Below, piece by piece: positions 40,332 to 50,709 of a stretch of 64,000 bases of DNA. A model generated the notes under the pieces. It ran no database searches. It was not told where the DNA came from and saw only the letters and a program-made list of their open reading frames with translations. The stretch is from Meira nashicola. Lineage: Eukaryota; Basidiomycota; Exobasidiomycetes; Exobasidiales; Brachybasidiaceae. A program made the translations under genes and the position numbers. The DNA is taken from assembly GCA_001600355.1 (NCBI GenBank), contig BCJU01000002.1, forward strand, positions 2,356,001 to 2,420,000. The letters run 5' to 3'. Each line of letters opens with the position of its first letter. Positions within the stretch are counted from its first letter, which is position 1.

Positions 40332-41099
40332 TAATTTCATAGCCCTTCCCTTTTGCAACCTGACCCAAATTTTGTGTCTACACAAACTTGACGAAATTTA
40401 TTGAATGAAATGAGAATAGTGATAGGATAGTTTGGGATGATAATAAAATCTTCTTTTAGAATGACATATTCCCCTCTTAGAGTCTACATCGAAATATATC
40501 ATCGAGACGTACTTTGCCTGAATTCGATCATACTCTGTTGAATCCTTTGCTATGCGAGAAGATCGAACAGTATACTTCATGTACCAACCTCTAAAAAATT
40601 TGCCTCGCCTGATGCTCTCTTGGAAGGTTGCTTAATCTTGACTAAGCACTAACCTAATAAATTGACGGTATATCGGCTCAGGTGTGTTCTCTGACACGGT
40701 AAAATGAGACGCCCATTATAGATCATCAACTATTTTGAATGGTCTCCTCACGCGGCACTATCGGTCGATGATCAAAACCATCTTTCCATAGATATACTGT
40801 GCCTAAAATAATCAGTAGACCACTTTACCAGTTGTAAGGCGAATATTTAGGCTTACTTATTATATAAACCGCTATTAATGTCACCAGCAATTTCTTTGTA
40901 GCTTCTTAAGAGAGTAGGCTAATGCCTGTAAACCTGAAATACCTTGACCTTATTTCTTTTTCCATTAAACTCTTTAATTTCCTGGTAGATCGATAGGATG
41001 AAGAGCTTATCAGTAACCTTCATCAACTTTAAGTATAATAGGTAAGAAGAATAGAGGGTGGAAATATAAAATCCGGTATCATAATATATAGACTATCTT
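40332..41099. other. transition region with an unidentified minus-strand relic
   Basis: On the minus strand around 40630-40830, frames such as AQYIYGKMVLIIDR and SENTPEPIYRQFIRLVLSQD interrupted by stops look like a decayed gene, family unknown. A short block (GAATAGTGATAGGATAGT) near 40411 recurs near 44092. Confidence 0.35.
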
Positions 41100-42540
41100 T
41101 ACAATAATATTACCCTAATAGAATACGACATACAGCTACCTATATATATTTTTACGCTACTTTTAAAGGCCGCTTCTGCAACCGCTAAGATAAGAGAATT
41201 CATTAGTATTTACAGATAGATAATCTGGTATAACCAGTAGCGAAATGGTTTACTATATGCGGTATCAGCTATAAAATACTAACTATGGCTTTTTTTTAGC
41301 ATACCGGGGGAATATTGATATATACATTTTGATGATTCATTGATGATATAAATTATCAGTATATAAACATGCTAGAGGTTTATATACAAGACTTACGCTA
41401 TATATTCTAGTTCTAGCCGAATACGGTAAGTAGTATATATATATACGTATAGCTTAATTATAATATAACTAGCAGGAATATAGGATATAATAGATTATAA
41501 TATAATCTAGTATTTTAGACTAGTATATATATATACCTATAGTATAGCTAAAGTACTAGTAGGATATACTAGGTTTTAATAGATAAATATAATAATCTAA
41601 TATATATATCTTATATTAAGAAAAAGAGTATAAATTTTATATTTAATTTATTAAACTTTCTCTTTATATATCTAATATTTTAATATGAATATTATTTATC
41701 TTTACTTTATTTTTATCTTCCTTTTATTATACCTATTAAAAGTTCTTAAGAAGAAACGACTTTACCTCTTTTAGAGAAGAAGAGTAAATTTACTCTCTTC
41801 TCTCTTTCTTTATATATCGATAGAATAAGTTTTATTCTCTTTAATTATTAATTAATTAAATTAAGAAAATTTAAAAACGATAAAATTTATTAATTTAGCT
41901 ATCTAGCTTTTATTTATTATCTTAACTCTATCTTTTAATATAAACTTATAAGCTAAAAAGTTATATACGATCTTAGATAATTAAAACTCTATAATAGATA
42001 TAACTATTATTAGATAATATTAAGGTAATTATAAATTAAATATATATATTATTTATTATAATATAATAGAGTCGCTTATCAAGTATATAGCTAGTTTACC
42101 GAAACGATATAAAGATAATAAAATTAATAAAAGGGCTTTGATTATCAGTATTAGTATAAAACCTATAGATATATTATTAGTCTTTATAATAGAGATTAGT
42201 CTTTTAATTTATCTTATTAAATATATTATTTTAATATTTTTTATATATAAATAGTTTAAAGGTAGTTAAAAAGATAAAGCTGATTAACTAGAGAATAGAT
42301 CGCTTTATTAATCTAAACGATAAGGTATAAGAGGAAATATTTAATTCAAATAGAACGATAATACTAATTATATACCGAACCAAGATTAAAAACATAATTC
42401 TAATACTATTTTTGACTACTTAAAGTTAATATATGATAAAGGTATATCTACTGGTGATTATGCTATAACTTTTTATATGGATTCAGGTAATTCTTATAAA
42501 ACACATATTGGACTTAGACACGATAATTACTACGCGGCCG
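41100..42540. repeat. AT-rich island with near-total loss of CA/TG dinucleotides (RIP-like)
   Basis: About 1.4 kb with no open frame of 60 codons on any strand. TA steps are extremely frequent. In the 480 bases from 41581 to 42060 I count zero CA, one TG and four CG dinucleotides. That is the expected footprint of cytosine mutation at CpA on both strands, as in repeat-induced point mutation, rather than simple AT drift. The original element, probably a transposon, is unrecognisable. A small centromere or replication origin is an alternative for the AT-richness but would not explain the dinucleotide bias. Confidence 0.72.
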
Positions 42541-42682
42541 ATCTGCTTGAAAAAAAAAAAAAACTTTATTTCATCTTTTGTATTAGCTGAGTCATCGGAG
42601 TACGAATTATTCATTTAATATTATATTTGATCTCGCGGTGAATAACATAAGAAGTAAACAAGTTATATGGGTGATACTATCA

Positions 42683-43714
42683 TTATAACGAAGGATAGCA
42701 AGAATAAGGTCTTCCATCAGGAGCATCTGATTCAAAATCTTTTCCACCATTCTCTACCCATCCGATCCCTTGCCAAATAGAGAATAAATTTTGTGGATCG
42801 ATTTGTTGTTTGATTGAAAGTAAACGATTATAATTTTCCGTACCCCAAAAAGCCTGTCTTGGATCATCTTGAAAAATATCTGCTTCATTTTGGTATGCTC
42901 CACTGTTAGGAATATATTGGGTGAGTGCTTTTCTTGAATTGTATGCAGCGCCATAGCTTATATCAGTTTGTAATGATTCTCCAGGTTTATTTGAAATTGC
43001 AATTTGACCAAAGATCAAATGCCAAACTGCAGAATTCCAAGCAGGCGTTACACTAGTTGTTGAAGGGTCATTTTGATTTATACCTTGACCACGTGCACCT
43101 GTTTGATTACCTCCAACTTGTAAAAATCCAAATGCTCCCGCAATACTTCCTTTTGAAGCAGAATCTTGTAATTGTTTAGCAAGATTTTCAGGATTTTCAA
43201 AAGACGCAGCAGGAATTAACCAAGAAGCTGTAATCAATCCAATACCTTCTTTTTGATTTCCTCCAAAGTTTTTTATTCCATAATCATACCAAGTTGGACT
43301 TGTACCGAATTGAAAAGATCCGGCAAAGATTGATAATGATTTAGGGTCTAAACCGAGTGAAAGGTTTTGAATTGGTGCAAATGCTTGTTTTGCATCTTCA
43401 ACAGTTTTGTTTGGCATAATACCCTTGATGGACAACAAACCATTCACTATAGCCACTTGACCTCCAAAACCTTGATTTCCAAGCTCAGGGGCTACTTTGG
43501 CAAACGCGGCAGTAAGAGCAGTCAAGCTAGTTTGGCTTAAACTTAATCCCGTTCCTGTAAATGAAATAGTTGCAAGTGGAACTTCTTTATGCGCTTTCAT
43601 CACTATTTCCGTCACAATACCTAAATTACCTCCACCTGCACCACGTACAGCCCAAAAGATTTCAGGATGATTACATTGATTTGCAGTAGTAACTGTACCA
43701 TTTGCTAAAACCAT
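42683..43714 (-). CDS. berberine-bridge-enzyme-like FAD oxidoreductase, N-terminally truncated
   Basis: The frame corresponds to the second half of BBE-like flavoproteins: VTMVLANGTVTTAN, FWAVRGAGGGNLGIVTEIVM (end of the FAD-binding module), a substrate domain, and the C-terminal BBE motif ENYNRLLSIKQQIDPQNLFS then WQGIGW. The expected first 180 or so residues, with the His and Cys that attach FAD covalently and the signal peptide, are missing. Sequence upstream of 43714 does not resemble them, although an AG at the junction could be a splice acceptor. The frame is clean. It is probably a recently truncated gene rather than a working oxidase. Confidence 0.75.
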   Translation of the reverse strand: MVLANGTVTTANQCNHPEIFWAVRGAGGGNLGIVTEIVMKAHKEVPLATISFTGTGLSLSQTSLTALTAAFAKVAPELGNQGFGGQVAIVNGLLSIKGIMPNKTVEDAKQAFAPIQNLSLGLDPKSLSIFAGSFQFGTSPTWYDYGIKNFGGNQKEGIGLITASWLIPAASFENPENLAKQLQDSASKGSIAGAFGFLQVGGNQTGARGQGINQNDPSTTSVTPAWNSAVWHLIFGQIAISNKPGESLQTDISYGAAYNSRKALTQYIPNSGAYQNEADIFQDDPRQAFWGTENYNRLLSIKQQIDPQNLFSIWQGIGWVENGGKDFESDAPDGRPYSCYPSL

Positions 43715-43857
43715 TGTCACTTGAACGATATAAAGTGTTTCTTGTGAAAATAAAGATGTAAAAGTTGTATTTTTGCTGTCCTCAATGTACAGCTGCTCTT
43801 ACTAAAGTATTCTGACTTTATCTTCTTAAATAAAGTTACTTCCTTTGTTCACTTTTA

Positions 43858-44060
43858 AGGCATAAATCCTGTCAAAGGATCAATTGCCATCGATATCTTT
43901 TTATAGCCGTCAAGCACAAGCAAGACAAAAAGAGAAGCTTCAATAGTGATACCTGGTTTAAAAATGTTTATGACATTCGTTTGCGTGAGTAAGTCAAGAG
44001 CAGAAGCTTTAATCTGTTCAGTCACTTCTTCAATTCCATAGAACCGCCTGAGGTAGATCC
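43858..44060 (-). pseudogene. unidentified decayed gene fragment
   Basis: The minus strand reads FYGIEEVTEQIKASALDLL, then NIFKPGITIEASLFVLLVLD and KISMAIDPLTGFMP to a stop near 43858. The neighbouring frame upstream (GSTSGGSMELKK) overlaps, suggesting a frameshift. I do not recognise the family; it is not part of the BBE protein. Confidence 0.35.
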
Positions 44061-44205
44061 GTTATAAGCTTTTTATCGAAATCTATTGAATGAATAGTGA
44101 TAGGATAGTCTATAAATGATCGACGGTTTCGTAAACTTGCTGTAAAGAACATTGATTATTTCAATATGATGTATATCTAATCTAGAAGGCGATCTGTAGA
44201 AAAAG

Positions 44206-44374
44206 TTTGTCGTAAAGACAGGCCAGATCTTGAACATCTCAAATGTTGCTGCTTTGAAATTCAACTCTCCTACAAAGGCTCGTATATTTATTTTATTTTG
44301 CGAAGCGTAGTCGGCTTTCTTGATTTGGCCAATAGAAGTCAAAAATTGCTCTGTTAACCGGTGAAATCATTTTT
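44206..44374 (+). pseudogene. decayed gene relic, copy B of the dispersed pair
   Basis: It reads VVKTGQILNISNVAALKFNS then PTKARIFI and a stop, paralogous to 23722-23880 in the same orientation. Differences between the copies are mostly C/T and G/A exchanges. The rest of the parent gene is not recognisable next to either copy. Confidence 0.5.
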
Positions 44375-44465
44375 TATCACTGTTTGGATTGAAAGGGTAA
44401 AAAAATTGATTGATAGTTAAGAATGAGCGCTAATATAGGGAAAGAATAATATTTTGACGACTTGA

Positions 44466-44491
44466 TCGTTTTGACCTTAAAGTCAAAACGA
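44466..44491. repeat. perfect inverted repeat, 10-bp arms with 6-nt loop
   Basis: TCGTTTTGAC / GTCAAAACGA separated by CTTAAA. It lies between two gene relics. Role unknown; it could be a transposon end remnant or a transcript hairpin. Confidence 0.7.
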
Positions 44492-44527
44492 CCTCCGATC
44501 GGATCCCCCTATAGAGTAATAGCTGCG

Positions 44528-45216
44528 CTATGGTTTAGTACGAAATGTGCTTTTATCAGCGTCAAGAAAATCAAATGCTGATAGTGGTACTCCTTGCTGA
44601 CGAAGTAAGCAATAAGCTGTTGTCATATGAAAATAGAATTTAGGAATAGAGTACTTTTTTTCGCGAATTAAGAGAGGAGAAAAAGAGTGAGCGTTTTTAT
44701 AAGGTATACTGAATTTATCTCTATACGTATCTTGAAAATATAATCTTGTACAGTAAAATGAAATATGCCGTATAGACTTTGCTATTTCACTGGCGCATCA
44801 AGAGCTAGGTTAAATTCTGAATCCTTGATCTTATTTAATGTTAAAATAGTTATATTGATCTGATCTCGAAGATCTTTAAAATTTTACTCTTTTCCCTTAA
44901 TCTTTTTAGCTTCTTCTCTATATAGCCTTTTTATAAAAGATGTATAAACTATATAAGCGTTTTGAACTTGCTCTTTTATACTTTTTTGAGAAAATAAGAT
45001 AAGGTAAGCTTTTCTTGGTAATTTATATTGGCTTGCTCTCTTTTCTATAAATACTTATGTATCTATACTATCATAAAGTCGGTTATCTAATATATAGCTC
45101 GTATCTTTATCTTCTTTTATCCTGTATTTATTGGCTTTATAAATGATTGCTCTTAAATTTTCGAGCCCTTTAACGAATGTGGGAATGCTAGCTTGACGGA
45201 TAGAAATAGATGTCAT
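44528..45216 (-). pseudogene. DUF1993-family pseudogene, RIP-like
   Basis: From an ATG at 45216 the minus strand reads MTSISIRQASIPTFVKGLEN and LRAIIYKANKYRIKEDKD, the typical start of DUF1993 proteins (LYQASVPVFLRGLENL). After stops and an AT-rich middle it reads YSIPKFYFHMTTAYCLLRQQ and GVPLSAFDFLDA, matching the family's C-terminal FYFHxTTAYxILRxxGVxLGKxDFLG. The stop codons and biased middle fit CpA-to-TpA mutation. DUF1993 proteins are small, helical and of unknown function. Confidence 0.78.
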
Positions 45217-45293
45217 ATTGTAGAGGGTGATAGTAAGTATTCATGCGATATGGCATTATAACATTCTCTTTCTTAAATGTTCGTTGGAACAAG

Positions 45294-45332
45294 TTTCGGC
45301 GTTCAGGCACAAGCTTCAATTGAACGCCGAAA
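45294..45332. repeat. 12-bp inverted repeat with 15-nt loop
   Basis: TTTCGGCGTTCA (45294-45305) and TGAACGCCGAAA (45321-45332) are perfect arms. It lies in the promoter side of the aminotransferase at 45823 and could be a dimeric regulator site or a hairpin. Confidence 0.75.
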
Positions 45333-45822
45333 TTACCTAGCTAATCGCGGGGGCAAGTCCTTGAAAGTAAGTCTAAGCGACATGCGCCACGTAAAACGGG
45401 CCCCGAGCATGCATCTTTAAGAAGCCCGTTTTGATAAAAGCAAAGCGCAACACTGCGTAGCTCATATTATTTATACTATTCTTGGAGCCGTAAATTATGT
45501 TGTGATCTAGCACATCCCGCTATAGCGTGCAAGTGTGTGTATACTGCTTGACGAACTCCCGTTGGCACTGCATGGCGTAAATCTTTTGTAAAAACCTCTT
45601 GACAAACCTCTTGACATCTTTGTATACTAATATCATCCATCTATCATTCTGACTTCTATAATAGGAAAATTACAAATACTCGTAAAAAGCTCACGCAACG
45701 CGTAAAGAGATTCTAAACCTTTTTAAGCTAAATCTCCATCTTGTACTGCAAGCATCTTCGTATACCTTTACTCTATTCTATCTTGCTAGTAAGGGAATAC
45801 ACACCTCTTTTCTTTTGGTAAG

Positions 45823-47010
45823 ATGGTCAATTTCCCTACCTTTAAGATAGAAAGATGGATGGACAAATATGAAAAGAAAGTAAAGTATGATCTAGCAGAG
45901 TCATGTGCGCTTTCAATCAATTTGAGGGAATTGATTGAATTATCCAAGCTAGACGGAGAGCCGCCATTAGAGCAGTCTTTCATTTTTGAAGAAAGCTTGG
46001 GTTATGGACACATTAACGGTTCAACAAAGCTTCGTTCAAGGATTGCAGAATGTTATAAAGCTTCCAGTGGGATCACAAAAGAAAACGTGCTTGTTACACA
46101 AGGTGCTATTGGCGCAAACTTTCTCTCAATCCTGGGTTTGATACAACAAGGTGACCATGTCGTAGTCGTGTCACCCTCTTATCAACAATTACAAGAATTA
46201 CCCAAAGTCTTTGGTGCAGATGTCTCATTATGGAAGCTGAAACCTGAGGAGAGATGGGAGCATCGGATTGAAGAGCTAGAGCGGCTTTTGACAAAAAAGA
46301 CTACTTTGCTTATCATCAATAATCCTAACAATCCTACCGGATCTTCCATCGATACATCAAGATTGAAAGCGATATGTGCTCTTGTCAGAGAACGGGCTTC
46401 TGAGGACGCGATGATTCTTTGCGATGAGGTGTACAGCCCTTTATGGCATTCTGTGCAAGAAGATGAGCAAGTACCACCCTCGATACTAGAATTAGGATTC
46501 GATAATGTTCTGGTGACAGGTAGCTTGTCTAAAGCTTACGCCCTAGCTGGAATTCGAGTCGGATGGATTGCCACTCATCGAAAAGGTTTGCTAAAAAAGT
46601 TCCTTGATATCCGGGATTATAATACAATCTCAATCTCTGCGATAGATGACGAGCTAGCAGCACGAGCATTAGGACCAAAAGCTAAAGCAAAATTACTAGC
46701 ACGCAACATTGAACTCGCTCGTTTAAATCGTGGCATTTTGAGTGATTGGATCGAAGGAACTGAGGGTGTTCATTGGGTACCGGCAAAAGGCGGGAATACT
46801 GCACTTGTCTACTTGGGCGATGGAATCAACGACGAGGAATTTTGCGCCTCTCTCTGTGAGACTAAAGGTGTAAATATTGCTCCCGCTGGCCTCTGTTTCG
46901 GTTGTCATGGCTATGCGAGGATTGGATACGTAGGTAACACAGAGCAATTGAAAGAGGGTCTACAGCACATAGCGAAGCATTTAGAATCGTGGGCGCCATC
47001 ATGCGAGTAG
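45823..47010 (+). CDS. class I/II PLP-dependent aminotransferase (capreomycidine-synthase-like branch)
   Basis: The 395-residue intronless protein has all fold-type I landmarks. These are YGHINGSTKLRSRIAE, VTQGAIGANFLSILGLIQQG (cofactor phosphate region), INNPNNPTGSSID with the Asn that touches PLP, CDEVYSPLW with the Asp/Tyr pair, and the PLP lysine in TGSLSKAYALAGIRVGW near residue 238. The C-terminal substrate Arg lies in ARIGYVGN. It is distinct from the aspartate aminotransferase at 1086. The substrate is unknown. The neighbouring FMN reductase converges on it; a joint pathway is only a guess. Confidence 0.9.
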   Translation: MVNFPTFKIERWMDKYEKKVKYDLAESCALSINLRELIELSKLDGEPPLEQSFIFEESLGYGHINGSTKLRSRIAECYKASSGITKENVLVTQGAIGANFLSILGLIQQGDHVVVVSPSYQQLQELPKVFGADVSLWKLKPEERWEHRIEELERLLTKKTTLLIINNPNNPTGSSIDTSRLKAICALVRERASEDAMILCDEVYSPLWHSVQEDEQVPPSILELGFDNVLVTGSLSKAYALAGIRVGWIATHRKGLLKKFLDIRDYNTISISAIDDELAARALGPKAKAKLLARNIELARLNRGILSDWIEGTEGVHWVPAKGGNTALVYLGDGINDEEFCASLCETKGVNIAPAGLCFGCHGYARIGYVGNTEQLKEGLQHIAKHLESWAPSCE

Positions 47011-47237
47011 GATAGCAAGTCATAAATTAGAGCTATTTTGAGAATTATTAGAGAGTATCTTTTTATAGTCTCTTCTTATATTGCTTGTCGCTCTGATAAT
47101 CAAGTACTGTTTTTTTTAGAATAAGTATAAGGAATAAATTATGATGGTTTTCTCTAAGCCTGAGTATCTAACCCTATAAAAGATATATCATTTAATATAC
47201 TCAGATTAGCAAGGGTAGAGATAGATTTGTTTTCTGG

Positions 47238-47840
47238 TCACTTTCCTTGTTCCGCTTCTTCAGATCGCTGATGCATCGTTGCTGATAGCCACCATTTGAG
47301 TTCGTTAAGTGCAGAATTACACGAAGGCAGAAGTCGTGCCTCGATACTTTTGATAGATTTACCAGCGAAATTTGGATAGATCTCCATGAAATCTGAGCCT
47401 CCTATATGAACAGCAGAGCGTGTTGATACCATGTGCAATTCCATGGCAATAGTACGCAGGTGCTCTAATGTACGTGCGCCACCACTTCCGCTATAAGCGA
47501 TAGCGGTGAAAGGTTTATGCATCCATTCTCGGTATGCTTGATCAAGTGCATTCTTTAAGGATGCAGGTAAAGAACGATTGTATTCGGCAACAACGAAGAC
47601 GAAGCCATCGAATTTTGCCAAGTCCTTCTGCCATTTGATCGCGTAAGGATTTTTACTAGGCGCTCGTAAATTACTAGATTCTTCATCGAAAAAAGGTAAG
47701 TTGTACTTGCGTAGATCTAGGACCTCGAACGACATGTCCGATCGCTGGCAGCATTGTTGTAGCATCCATTCACTCGGGATATCAGCAAAACGGTTTGTCC
47801 TGGTCGAGCCAATTATAATACCTACTAAAGGCTTCGACAT
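47238..47840 (-). CDS. NADPH-dependent FMN reductase (flavodoxin-like fold)
   Basis: The 200-residue protein starts MSKPLVGIIIGSTRTNRFAD, with the FMN phosphate loop GSTRxNR. It continues with FVFVVAEYNRSLPASLKNAL, the family's second FMN contact, and GSGGARTLEHLRTIAMELH. It transfers electrons from NAD(P)H to FMN, quinones or azo compounds. It ends 228 bases from the aminotransferase in convergent orientation. Confidence 0.92.
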   Translation of the reverse strand: MSKPLVGIIIGSTRTNRFADIPSEWMLQQCCQRSDMSFEVLDLRKYNLPFFDEESSNLRAPSKNPYAIKWQKDLAKFDGFVFVVAEYNRSLPASLKNALDQAYREWMHKPFTAIAYSGSGGARTLEHLRTIAMELHMVSTRSAVHIGGSDFMEIYPNFAGKSIKSIEARLLPSCNSALNELKWWLSATMHQRSEEAEQGK

Positions 47841-48584
47841 GCTGCCATTGATGTGAGGGAAAGAATCAAAAGTAAAGTACCCATTTGATCTGAGCTTTCT
47901 ATGTGTAGTCTTTATACGACGTAAATGTGAGAAGACTACTCATCTGTAATAAGTATTTGAGAATTGTTTACTTGTGAGAGACAACCACCAGCTTAAAGTT
48001 GTATATCACGGTAGAAGAGAACGGCACTTGGGGTACGATAAAAGCTGGCTTACATCGCATTCCCATACGGCCGTTACATTGGGTTGTCGCGATTCTGGTA
48101 GCGTTAAGAGCGCTGTGCTAAAATGGTATTTCGTTGTCATTGACGTATACTTGAATATATCGTAGTAGTCAGTATACACGTTTACCCTATTACTCTATGT
48201 CATATCGGTGCAAGGTTACGTTGTTGGTGTATAAACGGTCTATTTTTGAGATACGAAACGACAATAATTTGATACTAAATACTAATCGCTATTTTCTATA
48301 GTGACATGATCAAGTACTACCGTCTAAATCAGCTCGGACACGGTCTTTGCTATACCCACGATAATCCTAATTACGATTAGAATCGAGGAATTACATAAAG
48401 CTGGCGCGTTATCAGCTTCACTTCTAGTCGTTACATGCAATGGGCTGCCTGCTACTCCGGCAGCGATCACGGATATTCAGCATCTGAAAAGAGTAATTTA
48501 AGAATATAAGGAAGAACGAGATGAAGCATCAGACGGGACTTAAGACATACGACCGTAATGTAAAGCGTGAAATCTAAAGGTGTC
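47841..48584. other. intergenic region with an unidentified relic at about 48308-48555
   Basis: Plus-strand frame ELHKAGALSASLLVVTCNGL, PATPAAITDIQHLKRVI, stop, EYKEERDEASDGT looks like a decayed coding segment, possibly transposon-derived; the family is not recognised. The central stop fits CAA to TAA. The rest is featureless. Confidence 0.35.
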
Positions 48585-49100
48585 TTAATTAAAAACGTAC
48601 ATCACGATTGGAGCTATCGTGGCTCCAATGATTTGGAATAGCAAGCTTGAATTTCCTATTTTTGCTCCCTTTTCACGTCTTCTAGGATCTCCTGTCGCAT
48701 AGCCTCTATAGTAAGCAAATCTAGCAAAAATCCAGGCAATACCATTCAAACTTGCAATATATGGCCAACGAGAGCCGAATATTAATGTTGATGCTATAAA
48801 TGTTGGAAGATTTTCCAATAACTGCTGGTGAGCGCGTTGAACACAATTGAACTTGTATTCTAATGTACCTTTTTCAGCATCATTCACGTATAGGCTGTAA
48901 AGGAAAAAAAGAATAGTTTAGGATCGTCAGTCAGCGTACGGGCATGGATATATACATGGATCTCGCTAAACGCACTGAGGATAAGGAACTTTTGCTATCT
49001 TTCTTGCTTCGCTCACAGATAAATACTGAATGACGTGTAGCCATAGGCTTGACGCTACCACAAACACTGGAAGCAAGAAGCCTAAGAGTGGGTCCTCCAT
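48585..49100 (-). CDS. MAPEG-family membrane protein (microsomal glutathione S-transferase 3-like), one intron
   Basis: Exon 1 is 48976-49100 and exon 2 is 48585-48894, separated by an 81-nt intron (GTGCGT donor, TTTACAG acceptor). The 144-residue product starts MEDPLLGFLLPVFVVASSLW and reads SVSEARKIAKVPYPH, then LYVNDAEKGTLEYKFNCVQR with AHQQLLENLP, the glutathione-binding MAPEG signature. It continues ARFAYYRGYATGDPRRREKG and has about four transmembrane helices. It probably detoxifies lipid peroxides or electrophiles in the endoplasmic reticulum. Exon joining restores the family's PYPxxY block exactly. Confidence 0.88.
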
Positions 49101-49251
49101 TTTTGTTGATCTTGAGAAAGGTGAAGGTGATAGCTTAAGAAAGTTAGTACTATAAAAAGTAGAACTTTTTAGTCAGTGGATATACCATCCTTATATTGTT
49201 CTTTCTTAACTGGTGCGAGTAGGTATAGAAGACGACGCGCGTCTTTAGCCT

Positions 49252-49265
49252 GCGCTGCGCAGCGC
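49252..49265. repeat. 14-bp perfect palindrome GCGCTGCGCAGCGC
   Basis: Same core (GCGCTGCGCAG) as the elements near 884 and 35608. It lies just upstream of the MAPEG gene. Confidence 0.7.
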
Positions 49266-50709
49266 CTGTTAGTGATAAACATATTTAGCGTTACATGTAT
49301 GCACAATAAAAATACAGATAAAGCGGGCTGTACGTTAATTAAAAACTTGTTCGACGCTAAAATTCAACAGGTCTAAGGATTTTAGCCTGCTTCTTATATC
49401 TAAAAGCTTACTTTACTTCTTCTATTTATTTATAATAGAGAATTTATTAATATAAATCATAGTACGATAGGGAGGAGTTCTAGATCCGCTGTCTAGAATC
49501 TTATTCTTTCTTTTTTATAACTCTAAAAGGAGTAATAGCTATTCGACTTCTATAACCATTAATATCTTCTACTATATAAGGATTTAAAAATATATATCTC
49601 TATCTGGTATCCTTTAAAGAAGAATAGTTGAGAGGTAGTAAAGTGATACCTACTATGTACATATTATACTTTCCTTTAGACTTTATAACCTTTTTATTTA
49701 TTAAATATATAATAGACTCTCCTAATTTCAATAAGTTTTTAAAAGATATCTTTTCTTAAAGTTTTAAACGCTTCTGAAGCTAGATCAGCTAATTTTGGTA
49801 ACGGTGCTTTATTCAGTAAGCAGCTATTGAGTGATGGGTTCTTCTTTCTTTCGATCTAAAATTTACCGCTCTTATATACCTTTAACTCTTAGTAAATTGT
49901 GTTCGAACACATAATTCTTACGAATTTATTTCAATAGGCAAATAAGGAGAAACATCAATCTTTCATTGCATTACCTAAGGTTGCGTTAAACAAAAAGCAC
50001 GTAAAGCTATATAATGTGCTGTGCTCTAAAAAACGCAACAGTCATGGCAAATTAAGATGCTTGACGACGTATGATAGATGTCAAAAATAGAAAAGCATCT
50101 TTACCGACCTCAGATGCATTGACTTATTTACGTCAACAAAGCAGTGCTGAATGTTGATTATGTAGGGAAACGAAGTGCTGTACTAAGTAGTCGCTACGAG
50201 AGGGCTATGTTAATCTATATTGATGAGTGGCTGTTTAAAAAGAGTTGTTTGCATGTTACTCTTGATCAGAAAACATCTTCGTTACAGGGTACATATGAAA
50301 AAGAAAGAATCGGCATCCTCTCGAACGTATTTCGGTCAAAATTCGCCTGCCCCGCCTAACAAGAAAAAATGATAACTGCGTATTACTGCTACACACTTGA
50401 GCATACGTAAAAGTTACACTGCACTGTCTAGGGTCATATGAATATAGAGCACTACACTGCCCTGTGTTTGACAGTTCTTGGCAGACTCAAATAAAAGTCA
50501 TACACAACAGATATGAATGATAAGTGAGTAAAACGTTTGTATAAATTGATTCTAGTAACTTCAGTAATTCTATTTCTTAGAAGTTTATCTTATAGCTATA
50601 AATTTAATACTTTCAGAAAGCGTTTTCATCTTACCTATCTTTAAAACGAATGTCAGGACTGCTAAGTATATATTACCCTACGTATTCATCCCGCAGCCTA
50701 ATATATCGC

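Noticed and set aside
41100..42540. Regional centromere or replication origin
   Set aside because: AT-richness alone would fit, but the specific loss of CA/TG points to a mutational process; no repeat array or other centromere evidence is visible.
44073..44342. 89-codon minus-strand frame
   Set aside because: It is antisense to the relic copy B, whose plus-strand reading is conserved with copy A.
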